Shown piece after piece: positions 37,178 through 48,882 of a stretch of 64,000 nt of DNA. The position numbers were made by a program, and so were the translations under genes. Below the pieces are notes generated by a model. It was not told the DNA's origin, ran no database searches, and saw only the letters and a list, made by a program, of their open reading frames with translations. The DNA comes from Leptoclinus maculatus (lineage: Eukaryota > Chordata > Actinopteri > Perciformes > Stichaeidae), in contig JAVDOI010000013.1 in assembly GCA_032191485.1 (NCBI GenBank), positions 1,208,559 to 1,272,558 on the forward strand, written 5' to 3'. Every line of letters starts with the position of its first letter. Within the stretch, counting starts at the first letter, position 1.

Positions 37178-37275
37178 TAAGAAGTGGACATAGTCATCTT
37201 GACGTCATCCATTGGTTTGTGGACTGATGCTTTGAAGCCTTGAGTTCGGCGTTTTGGCCAGACCACATGCCGAGG
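37178..37275 (-). repeat. Element R2, copy D (right end only)
   Basis: The plus strand reads AAGAAGTGGACATAGTCATC, TTGACGTCATCCATTGG, TTTGTGGACTGATGCTTTGA and AGCCTTGAGTTCGGCGTTTT, matching the corresponding part of copy B. Only the right end of R2 is present, followed by a short inverted pair of GGCCAGACCACATG and GTGGTCTGGCTC. Confidence 0.7.
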
Positions 37276-40054
37276 TGGTCTGGCTCGCATTGAGTTCGGA
37301 TCTCTGTGAGTTCTGGACAGCATGTAGCATGTCCAAACAATTCATGCGGTCAACGTAGGTCGCCATCATAGCAAAGGGAAGAGAGAAGAAAAAACCGGGG
37401 CCGGAGTCTTGTTAAGTTAATGCTAATGAAAACCCAACATTTCCTGAATGCGGTACTTCAAAATAAAAGCTTTTAAATAGCAAAATAACAGGAGAATGAG
37501 AGGTGCTTTGTTAACTGCTGTTCTTCAATGAAACACGTCTGCTAATACTGCAGGGAGGAAGACTTTGCAGCAAAAATAACAGGGGACTTTTATTGTGAAA
37601 TTGTACAGGAAATGAAACGTGTTTATCCACCATTTCACGGCCGCACATCAAATAGATGTGTAAAGTGTGGGCCCACATATTCTGAGCTCCAATCTGACGG
37701 TGCACTGGCGCTCGTGTTTCTTTTTTGTGTGGACCACAGAGAAGTTGTTTAATGACTTCATATTGATAATTTATGGAGGACTGAATCAACCTTGAGCTCC
37801 TATTGTTGCTCATACAGTATCTCATGAAAGTGCTGGCAGGTCATTTGCAGACAGACTGTGTGACTGTTTTGTGTTTCCAGCAGTTATGCAGCAGATGGTA
37901 TAAGAACTCGACATTAGAATAATAAATAGGGTTTAGTTGTTTACATAAACAAAGGCCAAGGCGAGTGCATACAACAACATGTACGAAGAGGCCATCAGGA
38001 GCGCGTACTGTGTGCCCACGCACACAGTAGGAATCCGCCTTCACACAGTTCAATTTCATACGACACTGCTGGACTCGTCTGCAGCCTCTCTGTTGTTTTG
38101 GTATTCATACGTGTCCAGACTGAGACCAGATGGGTTCCAGGTGAGCAGCTCGGACTCTGACAGACACTCTTGTCCTCCAGCAATTCCATTATAATTAGAG
38201 GAGGATATTCAACAGTGTCAATATAATTAATTAAATTATTAAAACGCCTGAGGCGCACTCAGAAGGATGCGAGAGTGACAACGACATGCAGGATGAGGGG
38301 TGCGCTGCACGCGGCGCCGCGAGAGCTCGAGGGTGTTGTCTTTTCAAATCCGGTGATATTTTGAAAGTTTCACACGGGTTGATTGTTTTTTAAATGCCAA
38401 GAGAGAAGTCTCAGGGGATGAGACAGCCAATGAGGAGCTTTTCACTTTGAATTCATAATTAAACCAAGTGCCCTTGGGTTTGGTGGAATTGGATTTTTGA
38501 AGGCCTGTGACAATATTTAAAAGATTATAAATTGAGCCGATAATTTTTGAGCTTGACCAATTCTATACCAAAGATATATATTTGTTGTACTGCAAAGAAA
38601 TGTACAAATCATAGGGGTCCAATAGGACTGCATTATGATAATATATTGCATTAACACACCGTTTGCATCAATGTAATGAAGGATTGCAATGGTTTGCAAT
38701 GCATTACACCAAAGAGTGACATTGAAATCCGGTTATTGTATGGATTAGATATTGAATCCAGTTTCATCTCTAAACCCCGAGTTGTTGTTCATGAACACAT
38801 ACCATGAATGAGAAGAAATATCCCACTCCACTTATTCAATGATGTCATTTGTCAAAAAAAGGAAGTCGATCCATACAAGAGGCTTCAGTTACTGTGAAGG
38901 ATGTGGCGTTGAGGCGGGTGTTCAAATATCGGCTTTTCTCACTGCGGCGCACATATCTCACTTCCAAATCGAACCATTTTACGAAGGACATGGGCCGGTG
39001 CCAGGGCACGCCATCAAACGTCTCATTCAACCAGGAAATAGATGCTGCATGGCAGACCGCTCTCATACATATTCAACATGTTTATTGTGAAAATGTGTGT
39101 ATTGATCAGGCTTCCTGACCTCCTCAATCCCCCCCCGCCCCCCCCAGGCTACTGTTTGCAGCTTATGCTTTGCAATAAGGGCAATCAAAACAGGGCCACG
39201 CTCCCTGTGAAATGCCTCCTTTTTTTTATTTTTTCCGTGGCAAATCAAACTCCCACCTGCTTATAACAAAGAGACCCTCCGAAAGCACGAGCATCGCCAC
39301 CTTTGTGTTCAGGGCGCTATTCGACAGGGGTGGTGCCAGATCAGGTCACACTGGAGAGACGGCGCATTCACCGGGTAGAATGGAAGTGATCGCAATTTCT
39401 ACACACACAGAAAATATTCCACCCCCTCTGCATTTACATGAGAAGGGATATAATGCTTCAGAAATGACTGTAAACGAAGATGTTTACTTGTGTATTATTG
39501 TTTGCATTATCCGAGGGTGAATATGCCCTTGAGCTAAGGGAAGACGACTAAAGTGCCAATCTGTGAATCATGCATAATCTGTGCCTCCGGGCCTCTGAAT
39601 CGCGTGCACCTTTCCTTTTAAAGGAGAGCACGGAGATATTTCAGGGGATTAACACAAAATGCATTTTTTTGCTGCTAAAGTCTCCTAAAAAAAAATGTTG
39701 AGTTGTCAACAAACTGCTGCCAGTTGGAAGGTAAACAGTCGTGTTGGTGTCCCGTAATTTCCACATTTGTAGCAGTTGTGGGATGTGGAGCGGTGAGCTG
39801 TGAGGTGAGTTTGTGGGTAAAGTAGCAGACAGGTCGTCAGAGTCACTTTGTCTGAGGTTGATTAGGTGGTAAAGTTGCCCGGGGCGACAGCAGGAGGCAC
39901 CTTCAGGATTCCTGTTTTTCTTCGGGGGTCATGGGTTTGTTACTCAACTTTTCTGTTTATTTGTCACATGCAATAACGGCAAATACGTTAATATCTTGTG
40001 GATATTGTCATACTTTGGCTTAAATATGAATATTTTTTTTTTATCAACAAATCC
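37276..40054. other. Gene-free stretch
   Basis: Contains a C-rich run at 39129-39146 (C8-G-C8-like). No gene supported; the 104-codon minus frame at 37511-37825 and the others have no recognisable content. Confidence 0.4.
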
Positions 40055-40260
40055 TATGAGCTCTATTGTTGTCACATACACATCAGTGAGCCACACTGAC
40101 TCAATCCCACATACACCGTCCTGCTGCCACACAATGTGGATTAATGCACCGCTGAAAATAGTCCCCCAAAAATGCACTTTTTCTTCCTGTTTGAGTAACT
40201 TTTGCTAAAACCTACAGTGCCCAAACTATGTATGTGTGAGCTGTTTTTAGATATTCAGAC
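40055..40260 (+). repeat. Dispersed repeat R4, copy C
   Basis: GAGCCACACTGACTCAATCC, CCGTCCTGCTGCCACACAAT, GTGGATTAATGCACCGCTGA and TTTGAGTAACTTTTGCTAAA match copy B (minus strand, 13 kb) block for block and copy A in the right half. Confidence 0.75.
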
Positions 40261-41137
40261 CCTCAGTGGGAGGGAATGGACTCGGGGCCATAGACGGGGT
40301 CGGGAAGTCAAGATGTACCAACCAACACAATGTTGGTTTTGGTCTTTTAATGTGATTTGTGACAAACTTGGGGTTTGCGGTGTATATTTTAAGACATTAC
40401 GCTGATGTTGCTTTCTTAATGTTTTTTCTAAATACCACAGTCAACAATTAAATGTCTGAAAGGAAAGAAGAACACTCGCAGGGGAACCAACTGGCAGCAT
40501 GAAACATTTCGATTTGTTTCCACTGCAGTCTCCTCCTGGGTCAATTATTAACAAATGCATTGCCCTGTTGTGATATATAATACCTAATATGTTGCCGTGG
40601 TTCGGCCAATAGTCCGGCACCACTGAGATCCCAGTATTCAGTCCAGGCAGACAGAGAACAATAAATGCTAATAGCCAATGAAACTCAACCATTTAACCTG
40701 CATAATATCTTTTCTAAAATGCATCGCCAGATACCCATTCACGATTTTATTAGAAGCTCTCTTTGGGGAGAGATACACACAAATGAAAACATAAAACACC
40801 TGCAGGGCAGCAGCGTCTCTTAAAACACCACGATGATTTCAATTATATCATTAGTGTGTTCTGTTGAGGTCAAAGTTCTTGCAAATCCCATCATTTTCCA
40901 TGCAAGCTGTCCTTATTGAAAGCAAAAGAGAAGATGAATCAATCTGCAGCAGCCTGTGGGTGTAGAACAACATGACAAAGAACGGTGAATGGACTTGCAA
41001 TTACAGAGCCCCTTTCTAGTCCTCTGAGCAGCGCTACATGTCAACATATAGCCATTCATACAGGCATTCATACACTAAAAGCAGACACAATGTCACCTGC
41101 ACATCAGATTCGAATCATTAACGCGCTGATGGGAAAG

Positions 41138-41245
41138 CCTTTCGGAGCAATTTGGGGTTCAGTGTCTTGCCCAACGACACTTCGACGTGCACACTGGAGG
41201 ATCAGATAAGTGGACAACCCGCTCTACCTGCTGAGCCACATCCTC
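41138..41245 (-). repeat. tRNA-derived SINE fragment
   Basis: The minus strand begins GTGGCTCAGCAGGTAGAGCG, a tRNA-like head with an A-box form (TGGCTCAGCAGG), then GGTTGTCCACTTATC and, after a damaged B-box region, GTCGTTGGGCAAGACACTGA. It is a different subfamily from the SINE at 30.4 kb but shares the GGCAAGACACT block. Confidence 0.65.
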
Positions 41246-42299
41246 CTCCAGCAGTTCTTACAATATGTAACGAAAAGTTATTTTGTTTCTGCTTCCCTAC
41301 GAGCGCTGATGGATGCAACACGATGGATCAGGGCACCTGCACCAACCCTGTGTCTGACTTCCAATGACTTTCTAAAATTTCCCAGGAATTGATCAAGACA
41401 ACACAATGGTCCATCCGTGTTGACTGAGGCCAGAGTTTTGTATGTGCACTGACTGAAAAAGCAATTAAAAAGTTCAACAGAGAGGCCCAGAATCAATGAC
41501 ATATCTCTCCCTAAGTAGAACACAGAGTCTTGTCTGGTGGTGGAATCTATAACTCACTGCTGGAGATGATGACAGAAGTGTTTCTAGTGCTTCTTTTTGG
41601 CATTCTGTCTTCAGAAAATAAGATGCAAGATGAGATATTATTGAAAAGTCCAGTCTGTAGTTCTGAGTGAAAAGAGATGTGGATGCAAATGTGGCCTGCT
41701 GAGTTTATTTGGTTAGACATGAGAGTCAGGCGGAAGAGACAGAAGAAAGCATCCCATCCGGGGAACACAAGTGAACCCATGAACGCTCTCACCATCAAAT
41801 AACAAAACTGCCTTTTATTCCCTAAAGTTTGCAGCACAGGCGTTCAAACAGGCTTTGTTATCCTTGAGTCATTATTTGTATTTCTAGGCCTTAGCCAAGT
41901 TCAGAATGTCCGATTTGGGTCTGGAACCAAGGCCCTAGAACGAATTCAGGTTTCTCTGCAGGGCATCTGGACTCTCTCTCTCTCTCTCCACGACTCCCGG
42001 AGGAGCTCAGTGATCTAGAAGCACCTCAGACTGAAGCAGCTGCTGCACGGAGAGAGGAGCACGGAGAGGCGGATCAGACCTCTGGTGGGGATTTTGTTTG
42101 CAAGTCTCCAATCGGAGACGCATCAGACTTGGTGGAGATGTGCCGGTGAAGGGGGCGATATGTCCTAGCTAGGGTGAGAACAGATGGAGATTCACACAAG
42201 GAAATAGTTGCATACATGTATTATTATGAGTTATTCAAAAGCTATTAGTATATTGGTGTGACAGTGCACTAAGTCGCCTCTTCTAGGATAGTCAGTCAA
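41246..42299. other. Gene-free stretch with a short (CT) run
   Basis: A (CT)8 run lies at 41972-41988. The GC-richer part at 41990-42180 resembles a 5' UTR in texture and ends in AGGGTGAGAAC, a moderate donor-like site, but nothing confirms an exon. Confidence 0.25.
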
Positions 42300-42375
42300 T
42301 CACTCAATCAATCAATAAATCCAGTTGTTTTGTAGAGCGCCTTTCAAACTAATCAAATCCAATTCAAAGTGCTTT
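42300..42375 (+). repeat. Short dispersed repeat R10
   Basis: TTGTAGAGCGCCTTTCAAAC and CCAATTCAAAGTGCTTTACA are the typical paired words of a common vertebrate/fish repeat tail. Fragment only. Confidence 0.5.
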
Positions 42376-42957
42376 ACAAATGATTGGCACAAACAGGATC
42401 TCCCACTTACACAACAAGGTCTCTTGAACTTGCTGATTGTCTTCATTTGTTAGTCTAAACAGGCGGTTATTAGCCTATTTAGCCCTTATGATGATGAATC
42501 ACGGCTTTTTGGTTGCTAATTTGTCCGTTGGTCACAGCTGGAAGAAATAAAATCGACTAGTGTAACACAATAAAATGGGACATTGATATTGTTTTCATTT
42601 CATTTGTATATTTGACTGAAGAGCTTCAGATCGCTGACAGACATCAAAAAGTGCACTTCATGTCCCTTTAGGCTGCAGTGGCTTCCTTAACCCTCCATGT
42701 TTTCTCTCAGCACTCATATTAAGACATCTGCTTCGTTGGCAAATGCAGGAAAACTCAGTGTGCTTTACGCTAAATGTGAAAGGAGCAGAGGCGCTGCACC
42801 TCCTCTGGTTTTCACGTCATCAACTCGAGTATATCCGTGTCAAACCTCTTCTGGTTTTGTCGCTCGACTCGGGGCTTTGCATGATGAGTTTGTTGCAGCG
42901 TCCGTCTCCTGCCTCTCCTTGATAGGGCCGGCTAAGGGCGATGGTGCCGCGGCTTAC

Positions 42958-43075
42958 CTGGGTGGATTGCCTTGGACGGCAGCCTAATCATCTGGCTCCC
43001 AGTCAGACGGCGGCTGGGCCAAAGCTACGACAGCACAACAGATGGGCCCTCAAAGGACCCACCACATCTGCCCTC
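42958..43075 (-). other. Possible non-coding exon
   Basis: On the minus strand, CTCCTCTTCGTCTTCCTGTAG precedes a 118-nt segment that ends in CCACCCAG and is followed by GTAAGC. Both splice signals are good. All three frames contain stops (the longest open run is 23 codons), so if it is real it is a non-coding or UTR exon. Confidence 0.18.
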
Positions 43076-43146
43076 CTACAGGAAGACGAAGAGGAGGGGT
43101 AAAAGAGACAGGGAACTAATTCCTCTCATCTTCTGATTTCACGCAA

Positions 43147-43194
43147 ATGAGTGCAAGGGATGTGCATAACGAGCTGGCGTCCAGCTTTGGCGAG
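43147..43194 (+). other. Possible short coding start followed by a donor site
   Basis: Near 43147 an ATG opens 16 codons (MSARDVHNELASSFGE) that end exactly at GTAAGT. The Kozak context is weak (C at -3) and an upstream in-frame TAA lies 30 nt before it. I do not recognise the peptide. It sits close to the minus-strand exon candidate, so both cannot easily belong to one transcript. Confidence 0.12.
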
Positions 43195-43900
43195 GTAAGT
43201 GCAGATCTGAGTCATGAACACGTTCACCGAGGAATACAACAAACATCGCTCCGTCTCATGTGGAAACGTTCAATTAAACAACTTTAAATGATGAAAGGGA
43301 ATAGAGTGGACTTTAGCATATTATAAACAGTCCTGCTGTTGTTTTGCTCGCCGTGTTTAGTCCCATGAAGTGAAATCACTCTTCTGTCTACAACCGGCGG
43401 CTCATACGAGCAGCTCCACTCTGGACACAGCGCTGCTTTGTGTTCCCGGACACGGCTGCTTGTCTTGTGGATTAGAAGTTTCCTGATTTTCTTTTTGCCA
43501 CCAAGGCAAAGTGGATACTTTTGAGGTACTTTGATTACCGTATAGAAATAATTCATCATCATTAAAGACGAGTCAAATGCACTCAAGTCAACATCAAATG
43601 GACCTGGAGGTACACACACAACATGAATATTCAAAAACAATGTATTACAACATCTACAATCACTACCACTAATAAATACTAAATAATAAGCACTTTTCAA
43701 AATATTTAACCGTACTTAAAAATAAGCAATAAACACATTAAAAATAAATAAAACAATATGTTCACATAAACACACAGACAAACATAATTGAACACATTCA
43801 GACTGTCATGTACACTTACAGTCAAATACGCACATAAACCCACATAAACCCACACAGGGACATTCACAAAGATGTGCACGTGCAGCTATCGTAATGATTC

Positions 43901-43903
<3 letters not shown>

Positions 43904-43958
<55 letters not shown>
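43904..43958. repeat. (GT)27 microsatellite
   Basis: Uninterrupted GT run of 55 bp. Confidence 0.97.
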
Positions 43959-43959
<1 letters not shown>

Positions 43960-45538
43960 ACGTTGTCTATCAGCCTGCTGACTAAGTCTGCTTTTGGACG
44001 GCCAACCTGTGTCGCTCCCCGCAGACAGATGCAGCTGCCGGTTGTTTAGCACCTCAGTGGGAGTTCCCCCAGGAAGCTGCGTGGCCACGCCGAGCGATCA
44101 GCACCCCACATGCAGCGCACCGAGCCTCTCCTGCGCGTCGGCCGCCATTTGTCTCAACTGGGTGTCGATGCTGATTGTGGGCGCAGCGAGAGGGCCCCGC
44201 TGCTAAAAAAGACGTCAATCGGCTTCTCAATTACAGGATGGTTTGGCTCGCGGGCTGCTGATTATCAGTCACGAGGGCCCAGAGGAGATTACACACCAGA
44301 AATCACACATCAAGAAAACAATGTGCAGAGAGCTCTCTCTGCTATTTACCCACTCGCATTCCAAGCCCTGATTTGCATACATTAACTTTATTTGTACTCA
44401 GAATTAGCCATTATTATTAGGTCGCCCTGATGCACCGCGAAGAACGCTGGCTGTGAACTCTGCACGGCTAATATTTACACAAACGGCTCGATACAAATCG
44501 AGCCTCCTCATCAATAGCTCAGCTCTGAGACTCTCCACACTCTGTATTCTACTTCTTACTTTCAAAGCATGCCATTTTTACTTTAGAAGCAGCAGCAGCA
44601 GTGACAGTGATGCTCTGAAGATAAAAAAAAATCAGAAGTGGAGTCGGTCCAAAGGGGAACATCCGGCAGTGTAAATGGTAATGATGATGATGGTTATAAG
44701 GACCTGGTATGGAGAGAGAGAGAGAGAGAGAGAGCAGACGACTCACCCAGATGGCAGAGAAACTATAATCGCTCTGTCTCTGAGTCAAAGCTGCCATGCT
44801 GGTTCACTCAGTGCTCCCGTTTCCTCTGCGACACCAATAGCACCGTATCGCTATATACGCGCAGGACCCCCCTCCGAGTCGTCCACGATTAGACATGTTA
44901 GCCCGGCAACAACGCGCTTGATTGCAATTACCTTCTGTGTTTTCTAATTTAGACTCAGCTTGTGGTGTTGCTAAGTTTGAGTTTTAAAAAAGAAAAGCCA
45001 CACTTTGAGAGGTTAGTGCTGAAGACCAGACAAACGAGTTTAGTTCCTCTTTGATAACAGTCATTAGCCTTCACGTGTGCGTAGCTCCAACTCCTATTGT
45101 CTTTGTCTCATTTAATGCTCGGCACGTGCGAAATGAACTACCAAGAGCACTTGCGATAAAAAATGACGGGCGAAATCCTGAAATATGGCGCTTTATGGGA
45201 GCCAGAGCCTACTTTTACAAGGTTAATGAACTCTCACTAACTTTAATAGTCTGTTTTCCGACTCATGCATCTTCATAAAGCGCCCTTCCCCAAAGTCTGC
45301 AGGCGAGGGGTGCCATTTCAAACAGCTGTGCCAGGCGTACTCCCGCAAAATGAAAGGAGCCCCGTGATGAATCACATCCACCTTCCTCTTCCTTCCATTC
45401 TCCCATTGTTCACCTCCGCCTGGCAAACTGTCAGTGGATTACCTTCATTTCCCTTGATGCCTAGAGGTGAAGGAATGAGAAAGTGCAAAGAGAATGAGGA
45501 ACTTCTGTAAGTTCCTAATCACCTGGTCTAAAGGAGGA
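43959..45538. other. Gene-free stretch with a short (GA) run
   Basis: A (GA)12 run lies at 44711-44734. Overlapping 70-90-codon frames on both strands have no recognisable domain. Confidence 0.4.
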
Positions 45539-45557
45539 GGGGGGGGGGGGGGGGGGG
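45539..45557. repeat. G19 homopolymer
   Basis: Nineteen consecutive G after GGAGGAGG on the plus strand, a strong potential G-quadruplex. Length is uncertain because of slippage. Confidence 0.9.
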
Positions 45558-45984
45558 TGCTACCTTGACAGTGGTATTAACAAGCAGAGCAGCCGAGGTG
45601 AGAGCTGGAGGCCTGCTCGCAGCTCTGCAGAGACAGAACGCTTCCTTACTTCATGCATGTGAGTGTGTTTGTCTTAATGATCGGACGATGAGAACCAGAC
45701 TACCAGGGGCACAACGCCATTTTTGTATGTCACTTTGTAGATGTTTTGCTTCTGTTTTTTTCTGTCCATACAGTTTTTTCCTGCCATCAGAAGAGCACTT
45801 GCAGGCACTCCAGTGTTCATTCAGCAGCTCTCTGAGTTCAGAGATCTTCGTTTAGAAGTGCTCGGAGCGGCTGTACACAAACGTTGCAGCGCTCTGAAAA
45901 TAAGACGCACTTGTTCTCTGCAGCGTTCTCTCTCTCCTCAATGGGAACAATAGAGGGAAACAAATAACAATGGACACTCAGCCT

Positions 45985-46211
45985 CATGGTTGTTTTGCTT
46001 CTCGTTGTTGTTGTTTTGCGTCTTGTGGTCATTTTGCATCTCTGTAGTTGTTTTGCTTCTGTTCATTGATGTTTAATGACTTTTTGTTGTTGTGTGGAAT
46101 CTCTTTGAAGTCATTTTGTGCTCTTTCTTGTTTGTTATGGGTCTCATAATGGAAATTGATGTCTCTTTGTAGTCGATTTGCCTCTCTTTGTAGTCGTTTC
46201 ACGCTTTTTCA
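45985..46211 (-). repeat. Monomeric, diverged 21-bp-type repeats (left arm of array 4)
   Basis: Units such as GTGGTCATTTTGCATCTCTG and TTTGTAGTCGTTTCACGC at irregular spacing. They are more diverged from each other than the adjoining 41-bp units are. Confidence 0.8.
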
Positions 46212-46778
46212 GGTCGTTTTGGGTTCTCTTTGTGGTTATTTTGTATACTTACAGGTCGTTTGGGTTCTCTTTGTGGTCATTTTGTATACTTACAGGTCGT
46301 TTTGGTTCTCTTTGTGGTCATTTTGTATACTTACAGGTCATTTGGGTTCTCTTTGTGGTCATTTTATATACTTACAGGTCGTTTTGGGTTCTCTTTGTGG
46401 TTATTTTGTATACTTACAGGTCGTTTGGGTTCTCTTTGTGGTCATTCTGTATACTTACAGGTCGTTTGGGTTCTCTTTGTGGTCATTCTGTATACTTACA
46501 GGTCGTTTGGGTTCTCTTTGTGGTCATTTTGTATACTTACAGGTCGTTTGGGTTCTCTTTGTGGTCATTTTATATACTTACAGGTCGTTTTGGGTTCTCT
46601 TTGTGGTCATTTTGTATACTTACAGGTCGTTTGGGTTCTCTTTGTGGTCATTTTATATACTTACAGGTCGTTTGGGTTCTCTTTGTGGTTATTTTATATA
46701 CTTACAGGTCGTTTGGGTTCTCTCTGTGGTCATTTTGTATACTTACAGGTCGTTTGGGTTCTCTTTGTGGTCATTTTG
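46212..46778 (-). repeat. 41-bp higher-order tandem array (core of array 4)
   Basis: Thirteen complete units (ten of 41 bp and three of 42 bp with one extra T) plus a partial fourteenth. Each unit consists of two halves, GGTCGTTTGGGTTCTCTTTG-T and GGTCATTTTGTATACTTACA, both recognisable descendants of the 21-bp monomer seen in arrays 1-3. Units differ only at a few positions (GTCATT/GTTATT, TTTTG/TTCTG/TTTTA). The unit has no stop codon in any plus frame, so all three frames stay open for more than 200 codons and give spurious hydrophobic proteins. Every unit contains ATACTTACAG on the plus strand, which is GTAAGTAT on the minus strand. Confidence 0.95.
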
Positions 46779-47004
46779 CATCTGTTTTTGGTTGTTTTGC
46801 ATCTCTGCAGTCAGTGTATACCTCTTTGTAGTCATTTTGTATCTATTTATGGTGTTTTTACATCTCTGTATTGTTGTTGTATGTCTTTATGTGGCCATAT
46901 AGCATCTATTTTGGTGGTTTTGCGTCTTTTTGTGGTTATATAGCATCTATTTGTGGGTGTTTAGCATCTCTTTGTTGTCGTTTTGTGTTTTGCCGTTTCA
47001 TTGA
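46779..47004 (-). repeat. Monomeric, diverged 21-bp-type repeats (right arm of array 4)
   Basis: Irregular units such as TTTGTAGTCATTTTGTATC and TTTGTGGTTATATAGCATC. Together with the left arm they frame the homogeneous 41-bp core. Confidence 0.8.
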
Positions 47005-47018
47005 CTCAATAAATGTCA

Positions 47019-47068
47019 ACAGTCACTTCAAACGGATGCTCGTAGACCCGTTCAGTAGTCCCTGCATG
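47019..47068 (+). repeat. Shared flank of the 21-bp arrays
   Basis: ACAGTCACTTCAAACGGATG and GTAGACCCGTTCAGTAGTCC with TGCATG match the flank beside array 3 at 16237-16342, in the same order and orientation relative to the array. Confidence 0.7.
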
Positions 47069-47130
47069 TGTTAAACTCATTCCATAAACCTTAATGCAAA
47101 ACAAACAAACAGCGCTGCACACGAGCACTT

Positions 47131-47157
<27 letters not shown>
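47131..47157. repeat. (CA)13 microsatellite
   Basis: Uninterrupted CA run of 27 bp. Confidence 0.97.
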
Positions 47158-47161
<4 letters not shown>

Positions 47162-48399
47162 ATATCAGGTATTTCAAAACAACACATCCCCGGAGAGGTG
47201 AAGCGAAGATTAATCAGTTTATTTTCGGCTCCACTATAGAGAGATGAATATGGAAAAGGACGTGAGAGCTGGCAGCTAGCTCTGCTCTTATTGCTGGTAC
47301 CCTTTCTCACCTGACACCCAACTAAGCACAGACACCGGGTGACATTTAAAACACTTGTGACAGCGACAACATTTCAAATGCTGCAGCTCTGAAAAGGAAA
47401 GACAGGAGCTCGGTTTGGGGAGATGCAGGCGAGGGGGAAAACTTGTGACGATGAAGTTGATCCATATTTTTGGGAGGTCTCATAAACAATATCTCAGGGG
47501 CTTCATGCGTGAATGGAGCTGAAGGGAAATGAGACTATTTAAGGTGTCACTTTGTATTAGGGGTGTTTTAGTCGAGCGTGCAGGATTCAGTGTAAGCACA
47601 CCAGACCTGCTCCTGACACACACCCACACACAGGTAGGCCACCGACCGTGGTAACAATCCACTGTGTCAAGAATGGAAAACTTAATTGTAGCCTTTTATT
47701 TACATGTGCTGCCATGGCGAAGGTAGGGGAGTGAAACGTATTTGACGTTCATAACGGTGTGAATATTAGCAGAATCCGATTAAAGTCACAGACTCTTTGA
47801 ACACAGTTCTGTTTCCACAGGGCTCTTTTCATGTACCATGCTGTTAAATTCTGCCCTCACATCTGCGAAATGTGTCTGCGAACATTGAAAATAGGCGACA
47901 GAGAGACTGAACAGCATAAAGTAGGAGGAGGATTTCATTTCTTGCAAAGTTTAAAAATCCCCCCTCACATTCAGACACATTGAAAACATGCAGACTGAAC
48001 TATGTCACATTAACACATTTATTTATTTATTTTTCCCCCCTAAAAATACTCTCCACTCGTCAGTGTCAACATGTCTCACGCCTGCGTGTTCACAGCAGAC
48101 GTGCCACATGGAATCTGGTTATATTTCCGTGCCTTGTTTTAGTACAGATTGTTTAACAGACGGGAGGAATGTGACACCAAGACAATCCGGTATGTACTTT
48201 CGTACGACTTTTGTAGGTTAAGTGATTTAATTATCAGTTTAGGTCAGTTAAGATTTCACCATTTCTCCTTGTCAAGGCCAATGAAGGCCTTCAAAGGTTG
48301 TGCAACATCAGCTGAAACCCAACACTTAAATTAGATGAAGTGGGTTAGCAGTAGAACACGACGAAGCCGGTGGTCAAAGACACATTTAGATCCTTTACT
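47158..48399. other. Gene-free stretch
   Basis: No gene, RNA or repeat recognised; frames of 60-77 codons only. Confidence 0.4.
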
Positions 48400-48600
48400 T
48401 TCACTGTTGAAGACATTTCACACAAAAACCACAAATGCCAACCTCATGGCTGGAAGAGGAAAAGTCAGAGGATCACCAAAGCCAGTTCGATCTCTGGGGA
48501 CCATGACTGTCTGTTAACAAATGTAACGGCAATCCATCTGACAGTTGTTGACATATTTCAGTCTAGACCAAAGTGATAGACCAGCTGACCGACAACACCA
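48400..48600 (+). repeat. Repeat R5, longest copy C
   Basis: In order: AGACATTTCACACAAAAACC, AAATGCCAACCTCATGGC, AGGAAAAGTCAGAGGATCAC, CTGGGGACCATGACTGTCTG, GGCAATCCATCTGACAGTTG, TTTCAGTCTAGACCAAAGTG and GACCGACAACACCATG. I recognise this as a very common teleost interspersed repeat. The short open frames here are repeat-derived. Confidence 0.7.
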
Positions 48601-48882
48601 TGTCGAGAAAATACAACTTTACAGTGTTACACTGCTCCATTACAAGTAAAAGTTATGTGCACTTGTTAAGATGAAATATGATAGTATTAGCAGAAAAATA
48701 CACCAAGTAAACATATGTACAATATGTAAAATACATAGTTTTATCGGGTTGTCGTGTAATTTTCTAAATGAAACAATCGGCAAAGAAAGTAAAATAAGTA
48801 CCTTTGTTATGTAACCGGTGTTAGTGAAGTCTGGAAGTTGTGTTACAAAACTACGGTACAATAAGTTGTCACTTGGTTTCTT

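Noticed and set aside
43284..43700. 138-codon minus-strand frame
   Set aside because: No recognisable content, AT-rich codon use like the surrounding DNA, no splice context.
46156..46943. Three overlapping plus-strand frames of 217-248 codons rich in hydrophobic residues
   Set aside because: The 41-bp unit lacks stops in all three frames, so every frame is open; the translation is one 41-residue cycle read in three phases.
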